A stretch of 64,000 nucleotides of DNA, from the NCBI RefSeq assembly GCF_910592395.1, contig NC_088308.1, forward strand, positions 4,092,001-4,156,000, given 5' to 3'. This DNA is from Lineus longissimus. Taxonomy: Eukaryota > Nemertea > Pilidiophora > Heteronemertea > Lineidae. The notes under the pieces were generated by a model, which saw only the letters and a program-made list of their open reading frames with translations, searched no databases and was not told the origin of the DNA. Shown here piece after piece: positions 36,122 to 48,419 of the stretch (position 1 is its first letter; every line of letters begins with the position of its first letter). Position numbers and translations under genes: made by a program.

Positions 36122-39100
36122 TTAACGACATCTAGTTGGTGGCCCTGAAAGATAGAAATCAAATTTTATTTGCAGAGGTAAAATGTGAAAGAAATCACTT
36201 GATAAACTGGTTTACAACACGTTTTTAACTTCTCTTGGAACCGCTCTTCAGTGTGCACGCCGCCCAAAAAGCCTCCGCACACTACGGCAAAACTGCGCTC
36301 AGCACTACCGGCGCTCAGTATAAAATGCTTGAGGTGAAAAGGATTCTATTATGTGCTGCTATCACTGCTCAGTGATATTGGTGGTCATGGTCTCTATAGA
36401 ACCATATATCTTAATCCGTTGCCATTGGGACGAACATATCATCCAGGGGCTAGGGGGATATTGACTGCTGCACAGCCGGGCCATCCAAATTAATATAGAA
36501 CACCTACCAATCTTGCAGTCAGAACTCTCATCACAAGTTTCAAACTTCTTTCCATTGACTTTCAGCGGTTTCCTTGAGCTCGACTTCTTGTAGGTCTGAA
36601 TAATGCAAGTAGCCTGTTCACTGAGGAACAACGATTCACGACAATTTTCTGATTTCCCGCAGACTTTAGTGCATTCCTTGTTGTTTGTTTCTACCTTCTT
36701 GAACATTTTCTTTTTGATATCTGAAAATAGAGGCGAATATCAAAGTCTTTTTGGAGCAAAATCACACCGGTCCTAAACGTACACTGTCACTACACAGTAA
36801 ACTCGGTCCATTTCTTTGACAACTTTCTTCAATGGGGATAAGGCCCTGGTAAAAGGCACCTTGTCTTTTCCTAATACAAATAAGTTGGGTTGACTGTAAC
36901 ACTGAATGTGCATATAGGACCAGTGTGAATATTGAAAAGTCGATGATTTAGTCTGAAATAATGTATCGAGCCTTTTTTCTTGACGAGGGCGCATTATAGC
37001 CTTCTCCCTCTCCATACGTGTCCCTCTCCGCTTACTCCTCTGACTGATCGATCCTTGCGCCAGGCCATATCATATCTCCTCCAACTTTATTATATTATGA
37101 CAATGTATGTTCTGTAGTTGCTTTAGGTACTCAAATGCTTGGCTGGCCCTAAATTGATCCCAACTAACTTACATCCGCTAATAGGCTTCTTTGGACCGGC
37201 TGGTTGTAAAAAAAGAAAATATTTCCGATTATCTATAAAAATGTCGCACTTTTTAATGAAAATTTTATCATACACGTTTGCAACTTGGGTAAACCTCGCG
37301 TGTGAATACATGCCTATGTCTATTTTAGTAACTTTAACAGTATTCATATCAGTGTGAACGATATTATTGAGATTACTGGTATCAATATCAAGAATTAAAT
37401 TCTGGCTGTGCATATGCAGATTATTTTACTCAAAATTGTAATAGAATACCGTAATGAAGCGTTTTGCATCTAAAATCTTTATTAGCCGTTATAATTCCTC
37501 TCTTTTCAGAGGAGCACATCATTATTCAGTATACGTGAAGGTATTATCAAATCAAAGTTTCAAGAAGCTAGCATTGCATTAGTAGCAATGGTTTCGCCGA
37601 CTTTCTTTTCAAACCGCGAGAGATCACAGAGAAGGAAGAAACGTCTTACGTCTCATTTTGCATCCCGTTAATTCCTGGCAGTTTTCGAAGTCGGGCAGTT
37701 TGGCGGTTTTTGTTGTGTACATCATGCATGAGCCGTCAACATAGATGTAGTAACGGCATTTGCCTTTTAGTGCTCGGCATCTGTTGCAGCAGTCTCTTGG
37801 GTTGTTTGGTGGAGGTGGCGGCGGTAGCGTCGTGGGTGCACCACCTGCCGGGGTGTCAAACGGCGATTTGTGCTTTTGCTTTTGCATTTTATAGTAACTG
37901 CCGTATGCTAAAAGAAACAAAATATATACCGGTACATGTATGTCAAATCACGGTGCAGTCACGAAATGATAGTTCGCGATAGAGCGTTAACGCTCATTTG
38001 GCCGTGTAGTAATTGCCAATCACGAATTCGTTCTCTCAAACAATAGGCCTAATCATCTCCGAGTGTATCGCTGGTCACACTCCGGACGCAGTGGACCATG
38101 CCTCGTCTATGGGCGGTTATTTCCGCATAAATAGAGGTTGTCTCAAATAGACATTTTATGTCGTGTTATGACTCGAATAGACGTTTGGTGGCGCTCGTTT
38201 TAACGGAGACGTACCTGAAATAAACATATTGTGTCGTATCTCAAATAGACATACACTCAAATAGACGTTTGGTGGCGCTCGTATCTCAAATAAAGCGCCA
38301 CCAAGCGTCTATTTGAGTGTATGTCTATTTGAAAAGCGCCACCAAACGTCTATTTGAGTTATACACAAAAATCAGAAAACACGACAATATGTTTATTTGA
38401 GATACGAGCGCCACCAAACGTCTATTTGAGTGTATGTCTATTTGAAAAGCGCCACCAAACGTCTATTCGAGTCATAACACGACATAAAATGTCTATTTGA
38501 GACAACCTCTATTTATGCGGAAATAACCGCCCATACTCGTCCCTCACCTTAGAGGAAGGACGATTCAGGATGACGAAATGGACTGCATAGTTCGCTTTGT
38601 AGGATCTAAGAGGCAGTTGCATGTGGAAGTACATGTATGCTAATCCAACAAATATAATTATGAATATTTGACGACCATCATTATAAGTGGCAATTTTTGG
38701 GGGGGGGGGTCCATTTTATCAGGGCGCCTCTCCCCAAGATGCCAATTACATGTACTATATTTCTTAATTTTTGTCCTCAGATGCGGCCGGAAAACGCCTA
38801 TTTGGCACACCGAAATTTCAGATTTTTTTTTATGGGAAGGACCCCAACTCTCCCTTCGTTGCCTTGCGGTAAGAGTCAGAGAGCTTTGGGGTAGCCAACG
38901 TTGGCCAACGAGATGCCATTATTTATCTGAAGAAAATTTAATCGGGCGCAATAACATGCAGTTCAATTTCTCTAAAATCTAATCTGCGACAAGAGTGAAA
39001 TCATGCGTTTTAGCTGTAGTCCGGCCAGCGTCTCTCAATTATATTTTTTGTACGGGTATCAACAATATATACCATATGTGATATTGGATACGTACAACTT

Positions 39101-40865
39101 GCACAGTTTTTAGTACAGTCCTTCGTCGTGGCCGGTGGCTTCGGCGATGAGCCTTTCTTGCAGGAAATTAGGAGACATTCCTGGGTGTCCTTTCGGAAGT
39201 AATTGGATGCACAGTCATTCGACTGGTCGCACATCTGGGAACATTGCTGTTCGTTTGCCTGAACTTTCTTGAATATACCTTGTTTGTTGCCCCGACCTGA
39301 AAGAGTGGTGTGACTAAAAGGAAAACTCGGCAAGTAATATCACAAATACATTAACATCCAGGCTCCATTTGCAGGCTTCGGCAGCAGTTTGATGATGCGA
39401 TGTCAAAAAATTGATTGGTCAAGATGATGCATAGGTAAGCTTAGTACATAAATACTGATGTTTTCAAAAACGTGACGATTGTCATGGTCTCCGGAGAGGG
39501 CGACTTGGGATCCACCCGGGAATTGGCACAGTGGATTTTCGGATGTATATCTAGAGCACGTATCCGCCGCACAAATAAAACCTCTGACTTCAAAGGGTAT
39601 TAGAAGCATTCTGTTAGCTATGTGGTATTGACCTACCTTTACATTTGCCTTGTTTCCCTGAAAGCAAGACCCATAAAACGCTGTTTAAAAAAGTACACAT
39701 TTTTATATTTTTTTCGAGAACTTGAAGTTATGTTTCACTGATGTCTTTTACTAGTTTAAGCACATTTATACCTTGGCTCTTCTGAAAGCGTTCAGCAACC
39801 ATTTTCTAATCAGCAGCTTACCAGTAACGATTATATCCATAACAAAATCACAGGTAATTAACCAACATATTCATTGAAGAGAAAACCCCGCAAGCACCCT
39901 AAAATACTGTTTTATAAGGTGTACTTGTACTTACAACAGTAGGCGAATCTGTTTCTGCTAAGGGGCCTGAAGCCGGCTGCCCCTTTTGCTCCACCCCTGG
40001 TGAACAATAGGCAGTAAGTCCCATCATAGATGTATTTGAAACACTTGTCCGCATTGGTGCATCCATCCTTGCACGCAAACTTGTTAGGGGTCTTCATCCC
40101 GAATGGGGCGAACCATCGATTACAGCCTCGAAAAGATGAAACACACGCATGCATTAGCTTGTTTCCAGGCCAGGGGGTGCAACACCACTGACGACTTGAT
40201 TTCAAGTTGTTCGATGGACATCATTTCATCCAGCAACCTTGACGACAAGGTTTTCCCCTCGGACACGATGATAAATGATATTCTTGAACGTTAGTGACAA
40301 CCAGAGGCAAATCTGTACGATATCAGTTTCGAAGTAGGCCTAACTCGTGTTCAATTTGTAGTCATTTTCATTTATAGTTTGGTTCAAGATGTTGAGAAAT
40401 GTTGCAAATAAATAGCTCTCATTTTTCGACATCTTGAACCAAACGATAGTGTTCGAAGATGATGGACATGTTCTCATGTTCCAGCTCTGTTGTTGGAAAG
40501 CCGGTGCTAACACGATGTAAACCAATTCGTAACGACTCGCCCAGTTCGTCGGGGTTGCGAACCAGACGAAGTTACTTACATTTTACTGCTTCTACGGCCG
40601 AATAGTCGATTGCTAAATGAAGGAAAAGAGTGGTGAGATAACTTATATCGCATGAAAATTGGAAGTTCGAACCGCATACAACAATTGCGGCTTTCCTTGA
40701 TCAGAAGCACGAAGTAACCAAGCTAACGCTTATGTCCCTGTTATTAACATTTCATGGTGCAGCATTTTAAGAATTAGGATCTCTTGGAGTGAAAAACTTA
40801 AAGGAATTCCATTACCTACCGATAATTACGACAAGGGCAATAAGGAGGCATGATAGCGACCCCAT
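36122..40865 (-). CDS. Secreted protein with four PAN/Apple-like cysteine modules
   Basis: Exons on the minus strand: 40865-40820 (signal peptide), 40612-40580 (33 nt), 40126-39935, 39657-39637 (21 nt), 39296-39096, 37907-37650, 36720-36508, 36144-36122 (stop TAA). Total 987 nt, 328 residues. All seven introns are phase 1. The N-terminus MGSLSCLLIALVVIIG is a typical signal peptide. Four exons each carry a C-x3-C-x(5-6)-C-x(6-10)-C core like PAN/Apple domains, e.g. CKDGCTNADKC, CSQMCDQSNDC, CNRCRALKGKC, CTKVCGKSENC. Modules 1 and 3 are alike, as are 2 and 4 (FKKV-x-x-N near the start of both), so an ancestral pair was duplicated. Module 3 is preceded by a Pro-rich linker. PAN domains bind proteins or sugars outside the cell; the ligand here is unknown. 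The exon chain is my inference. Confidence 0.7.
38108..38535. mobile_element. Palindromic MITE, 428 bp, 6-bp target duplication
   Basis: The ends are near-perfect inverted repeats of more than 80 bp (outermost TATGGGCGGTTATTTCCGCA) directly flanked by CTCGTC at 38102-38107 and 38536-38541. Inside, blocks of the type CAAATAGACGTTTGGTGGCG recur in both orientations, making the element almost entirely foldback. There is no ORF. Six-base duplications with TAT-GGG-type ends fit, as I recall, the IS3EU superfamily, but this needs a database check. It lies in the intron between exons 39296-39096 and 37907-37650 of the PAN-module gene. Confidence 0.88.
40373..40448 (+). ncRNA. MicroRNA-like hairpin antisense to the PAN-module gene
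   Basis: The 25-nt arm 40377-40401 pairs along its whole length with 40420-40444; two pairs are G-U wobbles on the plus strand. The loop is 18 nt. Beyond a single A-G mismatch the stem continues for four more pairs. On the minus strand the wobbles would become A-C mismatches, so the plus-strand RNA folds best. Size and shape fit a pre-microRNA. It lies in intron 2 of the PAN-module gene on the opposite strand. I recognise no known microRNA seed. A young hairpin transposon is the main alternative. Confidence 0.4.
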
Positions 40866-40999
40866 GATTCCTGCATACGTTCAAGGACTGCTTATACGCT
40901 TCCTTGGAAAGTGCTGGGGGAACTGGGCAAGATTCTTTTCAGTCAGGTGGACATTTGAAACCTTTCTTAAATGAATTAACCAATCAAATGCATCCACGT

Positions 41000-42540
41000 C
41001 GTTCATATTAATGGCATCAATATGAGACGTTTCGAGAAATTGATAGTTAATTGGCCTGCTGTTCATTGTAAATACTATATAGGATAAAGTCACCCTTCGG
41101 GCCCAATGTTTAAAAGCACAAAATGCAAGTTATTTGAAGATGTTCTTTCAGTTCTGTTGACGTTAAGGCTTAATGACCCCGTTAAAGTTAACACGGTTAA
41201 AAAAATAACAGATATAGCCCTGTTTACTTGCTTGCTCATCCCAGGCAGCCCATGGCTGAAATCAATACGTTTGGGTGCCGTAGTGTTGCTTTTATAAAAG
41301 TCACGATAGGCCTACTCGTGCCGGTAATGCCATTAGTGACGATTTTAGTGTATCAGTGCCTGATGAAACTTGCCTTAAGCTATACAACTGCCATCTTAAT
41401 AATACCATTGAAAATGTATAAAAACTTTTTGCTAAGAGTAGCCTAATATGACTTCATCCGGGTTAAAACTGATAGACGTTAGGAGGATGCATGCGCAGCC
41501 TGCATGGGTGATGATTATTATTTATATTTTTTAAACGTACCAACTACTATCTTGAATCTTACTTTCTCGCTTCTCCATTCGCGTTCCCTTCTTCATATTC
41601 ATCTCAGAACTCTCTTGGTGCCCGGTGTAACACGGGTGTTTTGTTTCTCAGTCTTCACCTCCTTGTTTGGGAACGCTAAAATACAGATTAACACGTTATC
41701 AGAGTTTTCCCCTGCTGATGTCACATTACACTTGGCTTTTCTGCACAAAAGTATATGTTTGCTCGTCGTCCTTATTCGTATCACCCATTGTCTCATGATT
41801 TCTATGATCTCTAGCAGCTTATTGTATGGAAACAACTGAAATATGGGGAATCACCACAGAAGTTACATCGGAATATATACCGGAGATTTTTGACGTATTA
41901 TCATGGTAGGCCTATATACTGTATAAAAATGTTGTGAAGAGACCATGACTGCCAAAACCTCCAGCGCATTGACTATTGAATCAAGCCTTGTAGGTCACAA
42001 TTCCCGGCCCCACCCCAAAAAAATAAGAAATCACGGATACTTTCCAACAAAGATCTTTATGTAAGGGGGCCGATGATCGGGGGCCGAAGACAATTTTCGA
42101 CTAAATCACGGTCGATGATATATCCGGAAACAACAACCACTATTTGTGTGGCGAATTATTACAGGCAATATAATATTTATTTTCATTTCGTTCAATAGAT
42201 GTGTAATAAAAATACTTTACTGACATATAAAAGACAACTTCATATACTTTTTTATCTAAGAATTATGTTATACCAAACGAAAAGGTAGGTACTTTTTAAT
42301 TTATTCCCCTCATTTTTAGGAGTCGCTCAATTCTAAAAATAAGATGGCGTAATTTCAAGAATATCTTTTGTTTCTACTGGTAAACTCCACGTTTCTATTT
42401 AAAATCGTTGTCTAATGTATTAAAAATGCAAGACAAATAAATAATTTATGATCAGTCTATGGCATCTTGAATTTCTATTGCGTTTTCGGTCTTCAAAAGT
42501 ACAAAAATCACCCACCTTTCCAGTCGCCGGTCGGTTCACA
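41000..42540. other. Intergenic, no supported gene
   Basis: About 1.5 kb of AT-rich sequence between the PAN-module gene (transcribed leftward) and the zinc-finger locus (rightward). A 111-codon frame at 41504-41839 is mirrored by one on the other strand and has no recognisable domain. Two TAGGCCTA octamers (41307, 41907) occur. Confidence 0.45.
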
Positions 42541-42542
42541 CA

Positions 42543-42552
42543 GTCACGTGAC
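42543..42552. promoter_or_regulatory. E-box palindrome GTCACGTGAC
   Basis: A perfect GTCACGTGAC palindrome, the high-affinity site for USF/TFE/MYC-type bHLH factors, lies about 320 nt upstream of the acceptor of the first coding exon of the zinc-finger locus. It is a plausible promoter element, but the transcription start is not placed. Confidence 0.35.
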
Positions 42553-42921
42553 TTTAGTCTAGTCGTCCATCAATGAACTAGCCATTTAGTTGTCCGTGCG
42601 TACTTCTGATAAAAAATCCAACCCTGTGCACATTACCTGTGCCTGTGGCCTAGTCATCCTTGCACCAGACAACACATGTCGATGTGACATTGACTCGACG
42701 CCTGTCCGCTGACTGTCTCTGAGTCTGTGTGTGCAGATTAACCTAACAGGCGGAACTGTTGTACTGATCATCGGCATGTTGTCAGTAGTGTGTGTCACTC
42801 AATAGATGCAAAGCATGTTCCTTGACTGATGCAGATTGTATGAAACACTTCTACTTATTTTGCAGCTGCTTTGGAACCTTTGTGAAAGCTGTCTGAACAG
42901 AGCAACAGTGAAGCTTCAGAG

Positions 42922-43800
42922 ATGGATGTAAAACCAAGGGAATCGACTCCTGGCCGGCATGAACGTGATCAAGACAATGAAAATTACTCTGTGTCATCTG
43001 ATAGTGATATCTCAACGGAAGCAGATGAACTTGACCATGATGCGGATGATAAGATCAGTTCAGATTCTAAAAAGAATCAATATGATCTTACGGGGAGTGA
43101 TATCTGTGAGATTGAAGAAGATGACCCCAAACATGATCTTCCCAGTGAAGTCGATATCAAATCTGAACCGACTGATGACTATGAACTTGAGCAAGGTGAT
43201 GCACTTCCACCAGCTTCAGAACCTGAGGAGTGGGAGGGACCTGGAAATGAGTTGGTCCCTGTTCCACTCAACCTCATACCAGCCGAAGGAAATCAGGGCC
43301 TATTGAGAATTGATGTGGAAGACCCGCTCCACCCGGTACCAAGTGGACCTGTGAATGTGAAAGAGGAACAACCAGAAGAAGACATTGAGTCGAGTTTGTA
43401 CAGTCTTGATGAAGTTGCAGCCGCAATTGATGTAAGTTTGTTACAAAATTTCTGTTGAAGCATCGGCTACACTATGTCTGCCGAAATAAACCCCCTTGTT
43501 TGTTGCATGTTGCCATCCAGCAGAAAATGAATGTCGCAGTGTCCTGTAGAACTAATAGGGGCTTGTGATCGTCAGTGTAACTGTAATCAATGTAAAACTG
43601 ATGACATTTTCTGCCTAAAAGTAATGAGGGTCTTTTCGAAATAGTTATATGGATTTCTCCATCTCCTTTGGACATGTATGCCTCACTTTCCCTCAGGACA
43701 GGATTCTTAGTTTCCAAAATTCCAATTCTTTGTTTCTTATCGGATCTTTTTCTTCCTTTCCAGCACAATATGGAACCAAATCCAACTGAAGACCATTCTG
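42922..43800 (+). CDS. Shared N-terminal exons of the zinc-finger locus
   Basis: Exon 42867-43431 (ATG 42922) encodes 170 residues and ends in phase 0. The small exon 43764-43800 adds 12 codons plus one base and ends in phase 1. An acceptor just before 42867 implies a 5' UTR exon. The 170 residues are strongly acidic (about one third Asp/Glu) and low-complexity, with no finger. Two SUMO-attachment consensus sites followed by acidic residues are present: IKSE (Lys80) and VKEE (Lys147). The phase-1 end fits all three downstream finger exons, so this is read as a common regulatory N-terminus. Confidence 0.75.
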
Positions 43801-44962
43801 GTATGTTCCAATTTCTTTAGAATGGTTTTTTAATCCACACTGAAAAAGATGATCTCCTGGCTGAAGTCACTACTCCAATACCGGTACATGTAAACCCAGT
43901 TGGTGCTGAACCATAGTGGCTCATTAAAATACTCATCCCGCCTTGAAGGAGGAATACTTCATGGAAAATAACACCTCCATGTTCAAAGCCAATGCTGAAT
44001 AAGGAGATTTGAAGAAGAATCTGATCTTCTTTTGGCAATTGCCAGTTTGACACCAGCTGGCTGATCTAGATAGATTATTATAGGATTGACATACCCGGTG
44101 CATGTCTTGGGACACACAGATCAGATTACTTGATGACTTACTTCTGATGATTTTCGTAGAGCAAAAATAAGGGGAAAGAAAATTATGTTCTTCAAAGCTG
44201 GGATTTATTCCAACTTGATGTTTCAGGTATTATAATTTTTCAGGCCTCAGATTTGAACTTATTAGGGCATCCATTTTAGGGCCATTTTGGTGGTGGGTAA
44301 AGTTCTAAAGAAGATTTGAAAAGGCACTGGACTGAAGACCATTTTGGAGGGCACTTACTGCCATGACAGTGTTGGCCTTTGGTTGAATTCGACCCTTGAC
44401 TTTTAGCAGCTTACTGCAATTTTGGGGCTAAGGGTCAGATACACTAAATATCCATGGTCATTGGTGGTGTGGATGGACCTCTGTGTCTGACACACAGTGT
44501 GGTAAAATTCCATGTCGGGACAGTCTTTTCTCAGTCTTTTGAACAATTGGTATTTTCTCATGTTTATTTGAGGATAGCAATTCTGTTGTTGATTCTTTGA
44601 AGAAAGCACAATTTCACAGTTGTATGGACTTAAATGTCCACAGTCTACAAGAAGAAGAGTTATAACTTATATTGCAGGGAATGGGTTGCTGACAAAAAGA
44701 AGTGCCACAAAATTTTACCACGGGTTTGATCACGGATGATAGACTAATATTTGACTTTGGAGCACAAGACGTTGAAATGAATTACTTCAGCTTGAGAAGT
44801 CACCCATCCGTAGCTTACAGGACATATATTCAAGGCGTAAAGAAATGAACACAGTCTCCAGGCGACAAGATAAATGGCCATGCTGGATCCAACTGCTCGA
44901 GGTCTGTGAACTGATTGACCAGTGCTTCATGAACTTATCTGTTCACTGTTCTATAATTGCAG

Positions 44963-46326
44963 TTCCGACCTTTGACCACTATGACGAAATCGAGTCTGCA
45001 ATTTCCTCTACAGAGCCTGAGCAGATGAGTACTTCCACGGAAGACCCGAGTATTTTTAACCCCAGCATGATTCATGTGTGTAAATACTGTGAAAAGACAT
45101 TCACGTTTAAGAACAATCTGATTCAGCATCTAAGGATTCACACTGGAGAGAAACCATTTCCTTGTTCAATTTGCGGTGTGGCATTTAGGAACCAAAGTCA
45201 CCTTGTCCGGCATCGTCGTATTCACACTGGGGAAAAACCTTATCAATGTGACCAGTGTGATGAAGCATTTGCCAGGAGCGGCAGTCTTGCGCAACATAAA
45301 CTTCTTCACAGCGGAGAAAGACCTTTTGAATGCAATAATTGTGGTAGTGCGTTCAGAATCAAGAGTCATCTGCTCCGTCATGAATTAACTCATCACATTG
45401 ATAAACCTTTTACTTGTAGCCATTGCTCTAAAGCGTTTGTACTCAAAGAAAAGTGCATCGAACATGAACGTATTCATACAGGAGAAAAACCATTTGCTTG
45501 TGATGGATGTGGCCTTATGTTCAGACTCCAAAGATTTCTTAATGAACATAAATGTATTCATGAGGCAGGGGATGGACTATATCTGGAGGGATGTGAACAA
45601 GCTTTAAACTTCAAAAGACTTCAATCAGGAGGGAAGCCATTTCAGTGTGAAATTTGCAAAAAGATGTTTGATATAAAACGGAAGCTTCAGCAACATAAAC
45701 GTGTCCATACAAGAGAGAGATGTTACCAGTGTGATGTTTGTGATAAAGCCTTCCCACTGGAGTCGACCTTGATTGAACATAAACGTATTCATACAGGAGA
45801 AAAACCATGGAAATGCAACCAATGTGATAAGGCTTTCAGACAGTATAGGAATCTGATGAAGCATTTGAAGTATCATACAGGAGAAAGACCATTTGCCTGT
45901 GACCAGTGTGATAAGGCATTTACCTTGCATTTTCATCTCATGGAGCATAAACTTATTCATACAGGAGAAAGACCATTTGCCTGTGACCAGTGTGGCTTGA
46001 CATTCAGTCAGAAAGGTTCGCTCAATCGTCACAAGCAGCTGCACTCTGGCCAAAAATCATTTCATTGCGACCAGTGTGATAAATCGTTCATGCGGAAAAG
46101 CGGATTAGACCAGCACAAGCACCTTCATTCCGGGGAGAGGCCATTTGCCTGTGATCAGTGTGATAGATCTTTCAAAACAAACACTAATCTGACTCAGCAT
46201 AAACTCATTCACAAAGGAGTGAAGCCTCATCCGTGTGACTATTGCAAAAGAACCTTTAGGCAGAAGGGCTCACTTAATCGCCATAAAAAATCATGTTCTC
46301 TTAAGGGGAAAAGTATAAGTGATTAA
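44963..46326 (+). CDS. Terminal exon A: 14 C2H2 zinc fingers
   Basis: Acceptor TAATTGCAG precedes 44963. Joined to the shared exons (phase 1) it gives a 636-residue protein ending at TAA 46324-46326. It holds 14 C2H2 fingers with TGEKP/TGERP linkers, e.g. CKYCEKTFTFKNNLIQHLRI. A decayed finger (LYLEGCEQALNF) lies between fingers 6 and 7. The last finger has Cys in place of the final His (HKKSC), a C2HC variant that should still bind zinc. ATTAAA overlaps the stop codon and could serve as a poly(A) signal. Function is inferred to be sequence-specific DNA binding in the nucleus; targets are unknown. The open frame extends upstream of the acceptor, so a separate transcript is not excluded. Confidence 0.85.
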
Positions 46327-46665
46327 ACTTAGGTAGTGATGCTAATCTTGCTTAAACTATCTCTTCAAAAAGGGTCTACCTGATTCTGATGTGCTCTTTT
46401 TCATGCACCAGTTCAGACCTGGGTTCTCAGCAACTATGAACACAACCAGGCCATGCACCATTATTGCTTTATCATGATGGCATTCAAAAAGTGAGAGCTG
46501 CTGTGTTTATAAAACAAGGCCTTTTCTGCAGTGTGAGTATATCCAGACTTTCAGCTGAAGACACCACCCTCTTTACTGAAGGCTAGAATTTTTTCCATGG
46601 AAGAAAGTTTTTCTTCAAGTAATAGTTCTTCATGAACTTATCAGTTCTCTTGTTGTATTTTGCAG

Positions 46666-47792
46666 CTTCATCTATTGACAAGAGTGGTGAAATAAAAACG
46701 TTGGGACCAATAAAAGGACTTTCAAAGGCTGTTAAAGTAAAAAAGTCTGCAACAAAGGGTTGTTTGAAGGTTGCCAAGTCTCAAAGATGTGACCAGTGTG
46801 ATAAAGCATTCGTCTATCCAAGTGAACTAGCACGGCATAAACTGATTCATTCAGGAGTTAGACGACACGCCTGTGGCCAGTGTGATAAAATGTTTAAACT
46901 TCCTGGCGATCTCAAAGCACATCAGCGTCTACATACAGGAGAAAGACCGTATGCCTGTGACCAGTGTCATAAGACATACAAGAAAAGGTTTACTCTCACT
47001 GAGCATAAACGTATTCATGCTGGTGTGAGACCATATAAATGTGATCAGTGTAATAAAGCATTTACTCGGAGTCATGATGTTTCTCTGCATAAGCTTACCA
47101 ATCATTCAACAGAAAAGCCATTCAGCTGTGACCAGTGCGACAAAGAATTTAAACGATCGGGTGACCTTAAGAAACATAAATATGTCCATACAGGAGAAAG
47201 GCCATTTACCTGTGGCAAGTGTGGTAAATCATTTAAGCAGAGTTCAGCCCTAGCTCTGCATAAAAGTATTCACACTGAAGAAAGGCTTTTTACATGTGAC
47301 CAGTGTGGTAAATCATTTAAGCAGAGTTCGGCCCTAGCTCGGCATAAACATATTCACACTGAAGAAAGGCTTTTTACATGTGACCAGTGTGAGATGGTAT
47401 TTAAGCAGAGTTCTGCCCTAGCCCAGCATAAACATATTCACACTGAAGAAACATCTTTTGTGTGTACACTGATGTGTAACAAGTGTGATCGAATATTCCC
47501 TCGGAGTAACCTGTATCAACACGAGCAAAGACCATTTACATGTGGCGAGTGTGATAAAGCGTTTAAGAACAGTCCTGCCCTTGCTCTGCATATTGGTGCT
47601 CACTCCAAAGAAACGTCTTTTGCATGCGACGAGTGTGATAAAACATTCACGAAGAGAAGCAGTCTGTATCAACACGAATGTGTTCACGACAATGAAAGAC
47701 CACTTCTGTGTGACGAGTGTGGTAAAATATTCTTACAGAGGTGCATTCTCAATGAGCACAAACGTATTATTCATCCTGCAATAAAAGCTTAA
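46666..47792 (+). CDS. Terminal exon B: 12 C2H2 zinc fingers (one broken)
   Basis: Acceptor TATTTTGCAG precedes 46666, again phase 1. With the shared exons it encodes 557 residues and stops at 47790-47792. Twelve finger units are visible. Finger 9 (CNKCDRIFPRSNLYQHEQRP) has lost its second His and is shortened. Fingers 6-8 carry the same recognition helix core KQSSALA and are nearly identical at DNA level, a recent local triplication. AATAAA at about 47780 overlaps the end of the coding sequence and could end the transcript; a second is near 48,348. An in-frame ATG at 46632 lies in the intron, so independent initiation is possible. Confidence 0.85.
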
Positions 47793-48043
47793 AAGCATAG
47801 ACAGTCTCAGGCAGAAATATATCTCTGTACAGGCCAAGACACGATGGATGGAGGAAGGGAAAGCTTCTCAATATAAATCACCTTTTTCTGACTTTGCATC
47901 CATTTATGTATTAATTGATACTTTCGATAGATGTTCTCATGATGTGGAGTACTCAGTATTTCAAACCTTGACCATGTAACAGGTTTTCTTGACTGGCCCA
48001 CATTTATGTCCCATGTTCATACAATGTTATGTAACTACATGTG

Positions 48044-48366
48044 CAGTCAGGGCCAAAACGAAAAAACGTGATTGTTCCTTTGTCACGCTTTATCCCGATT
48101 GCTTATATCACATGAAAACATGATTGTGTAAATTCACGCAAAAACGTGATTACAGCATCACATAAAAGCAGGATTGATAGTACAATCACGGTTTAGCTTG
48201 AATGAACCAAATCATGGCGAAGTCTGATTGTATCCACATCTCAACAAAACGGGTACTATCGGCATTTGGTTACCGATTTTTCGGGATTTTATTGACGAAC
48301 AGCAGTGTCACTGTCAATGCTACTGCATTCCATGTATTCCTACCTAAAACCAATAAACTTCTTATA

Positions 48367-48419
<53 letters not shown>

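Noticed and set aside
39403-39609. Possible extra cysteine exon in the PAN-module gene
   Set aside because: The frame has three Cys but no PAN-like spacing and no donor in the right phase; the flanking exons join cleanly without it.
45625-46053. 142-codon minus-strand open frame
   Set aside because: It is antisense to zinc-finger exon A; the regular finger codons keep the opposite strand open. The same holds for the 168-codon frame at 50584-51090 opposite exon C.
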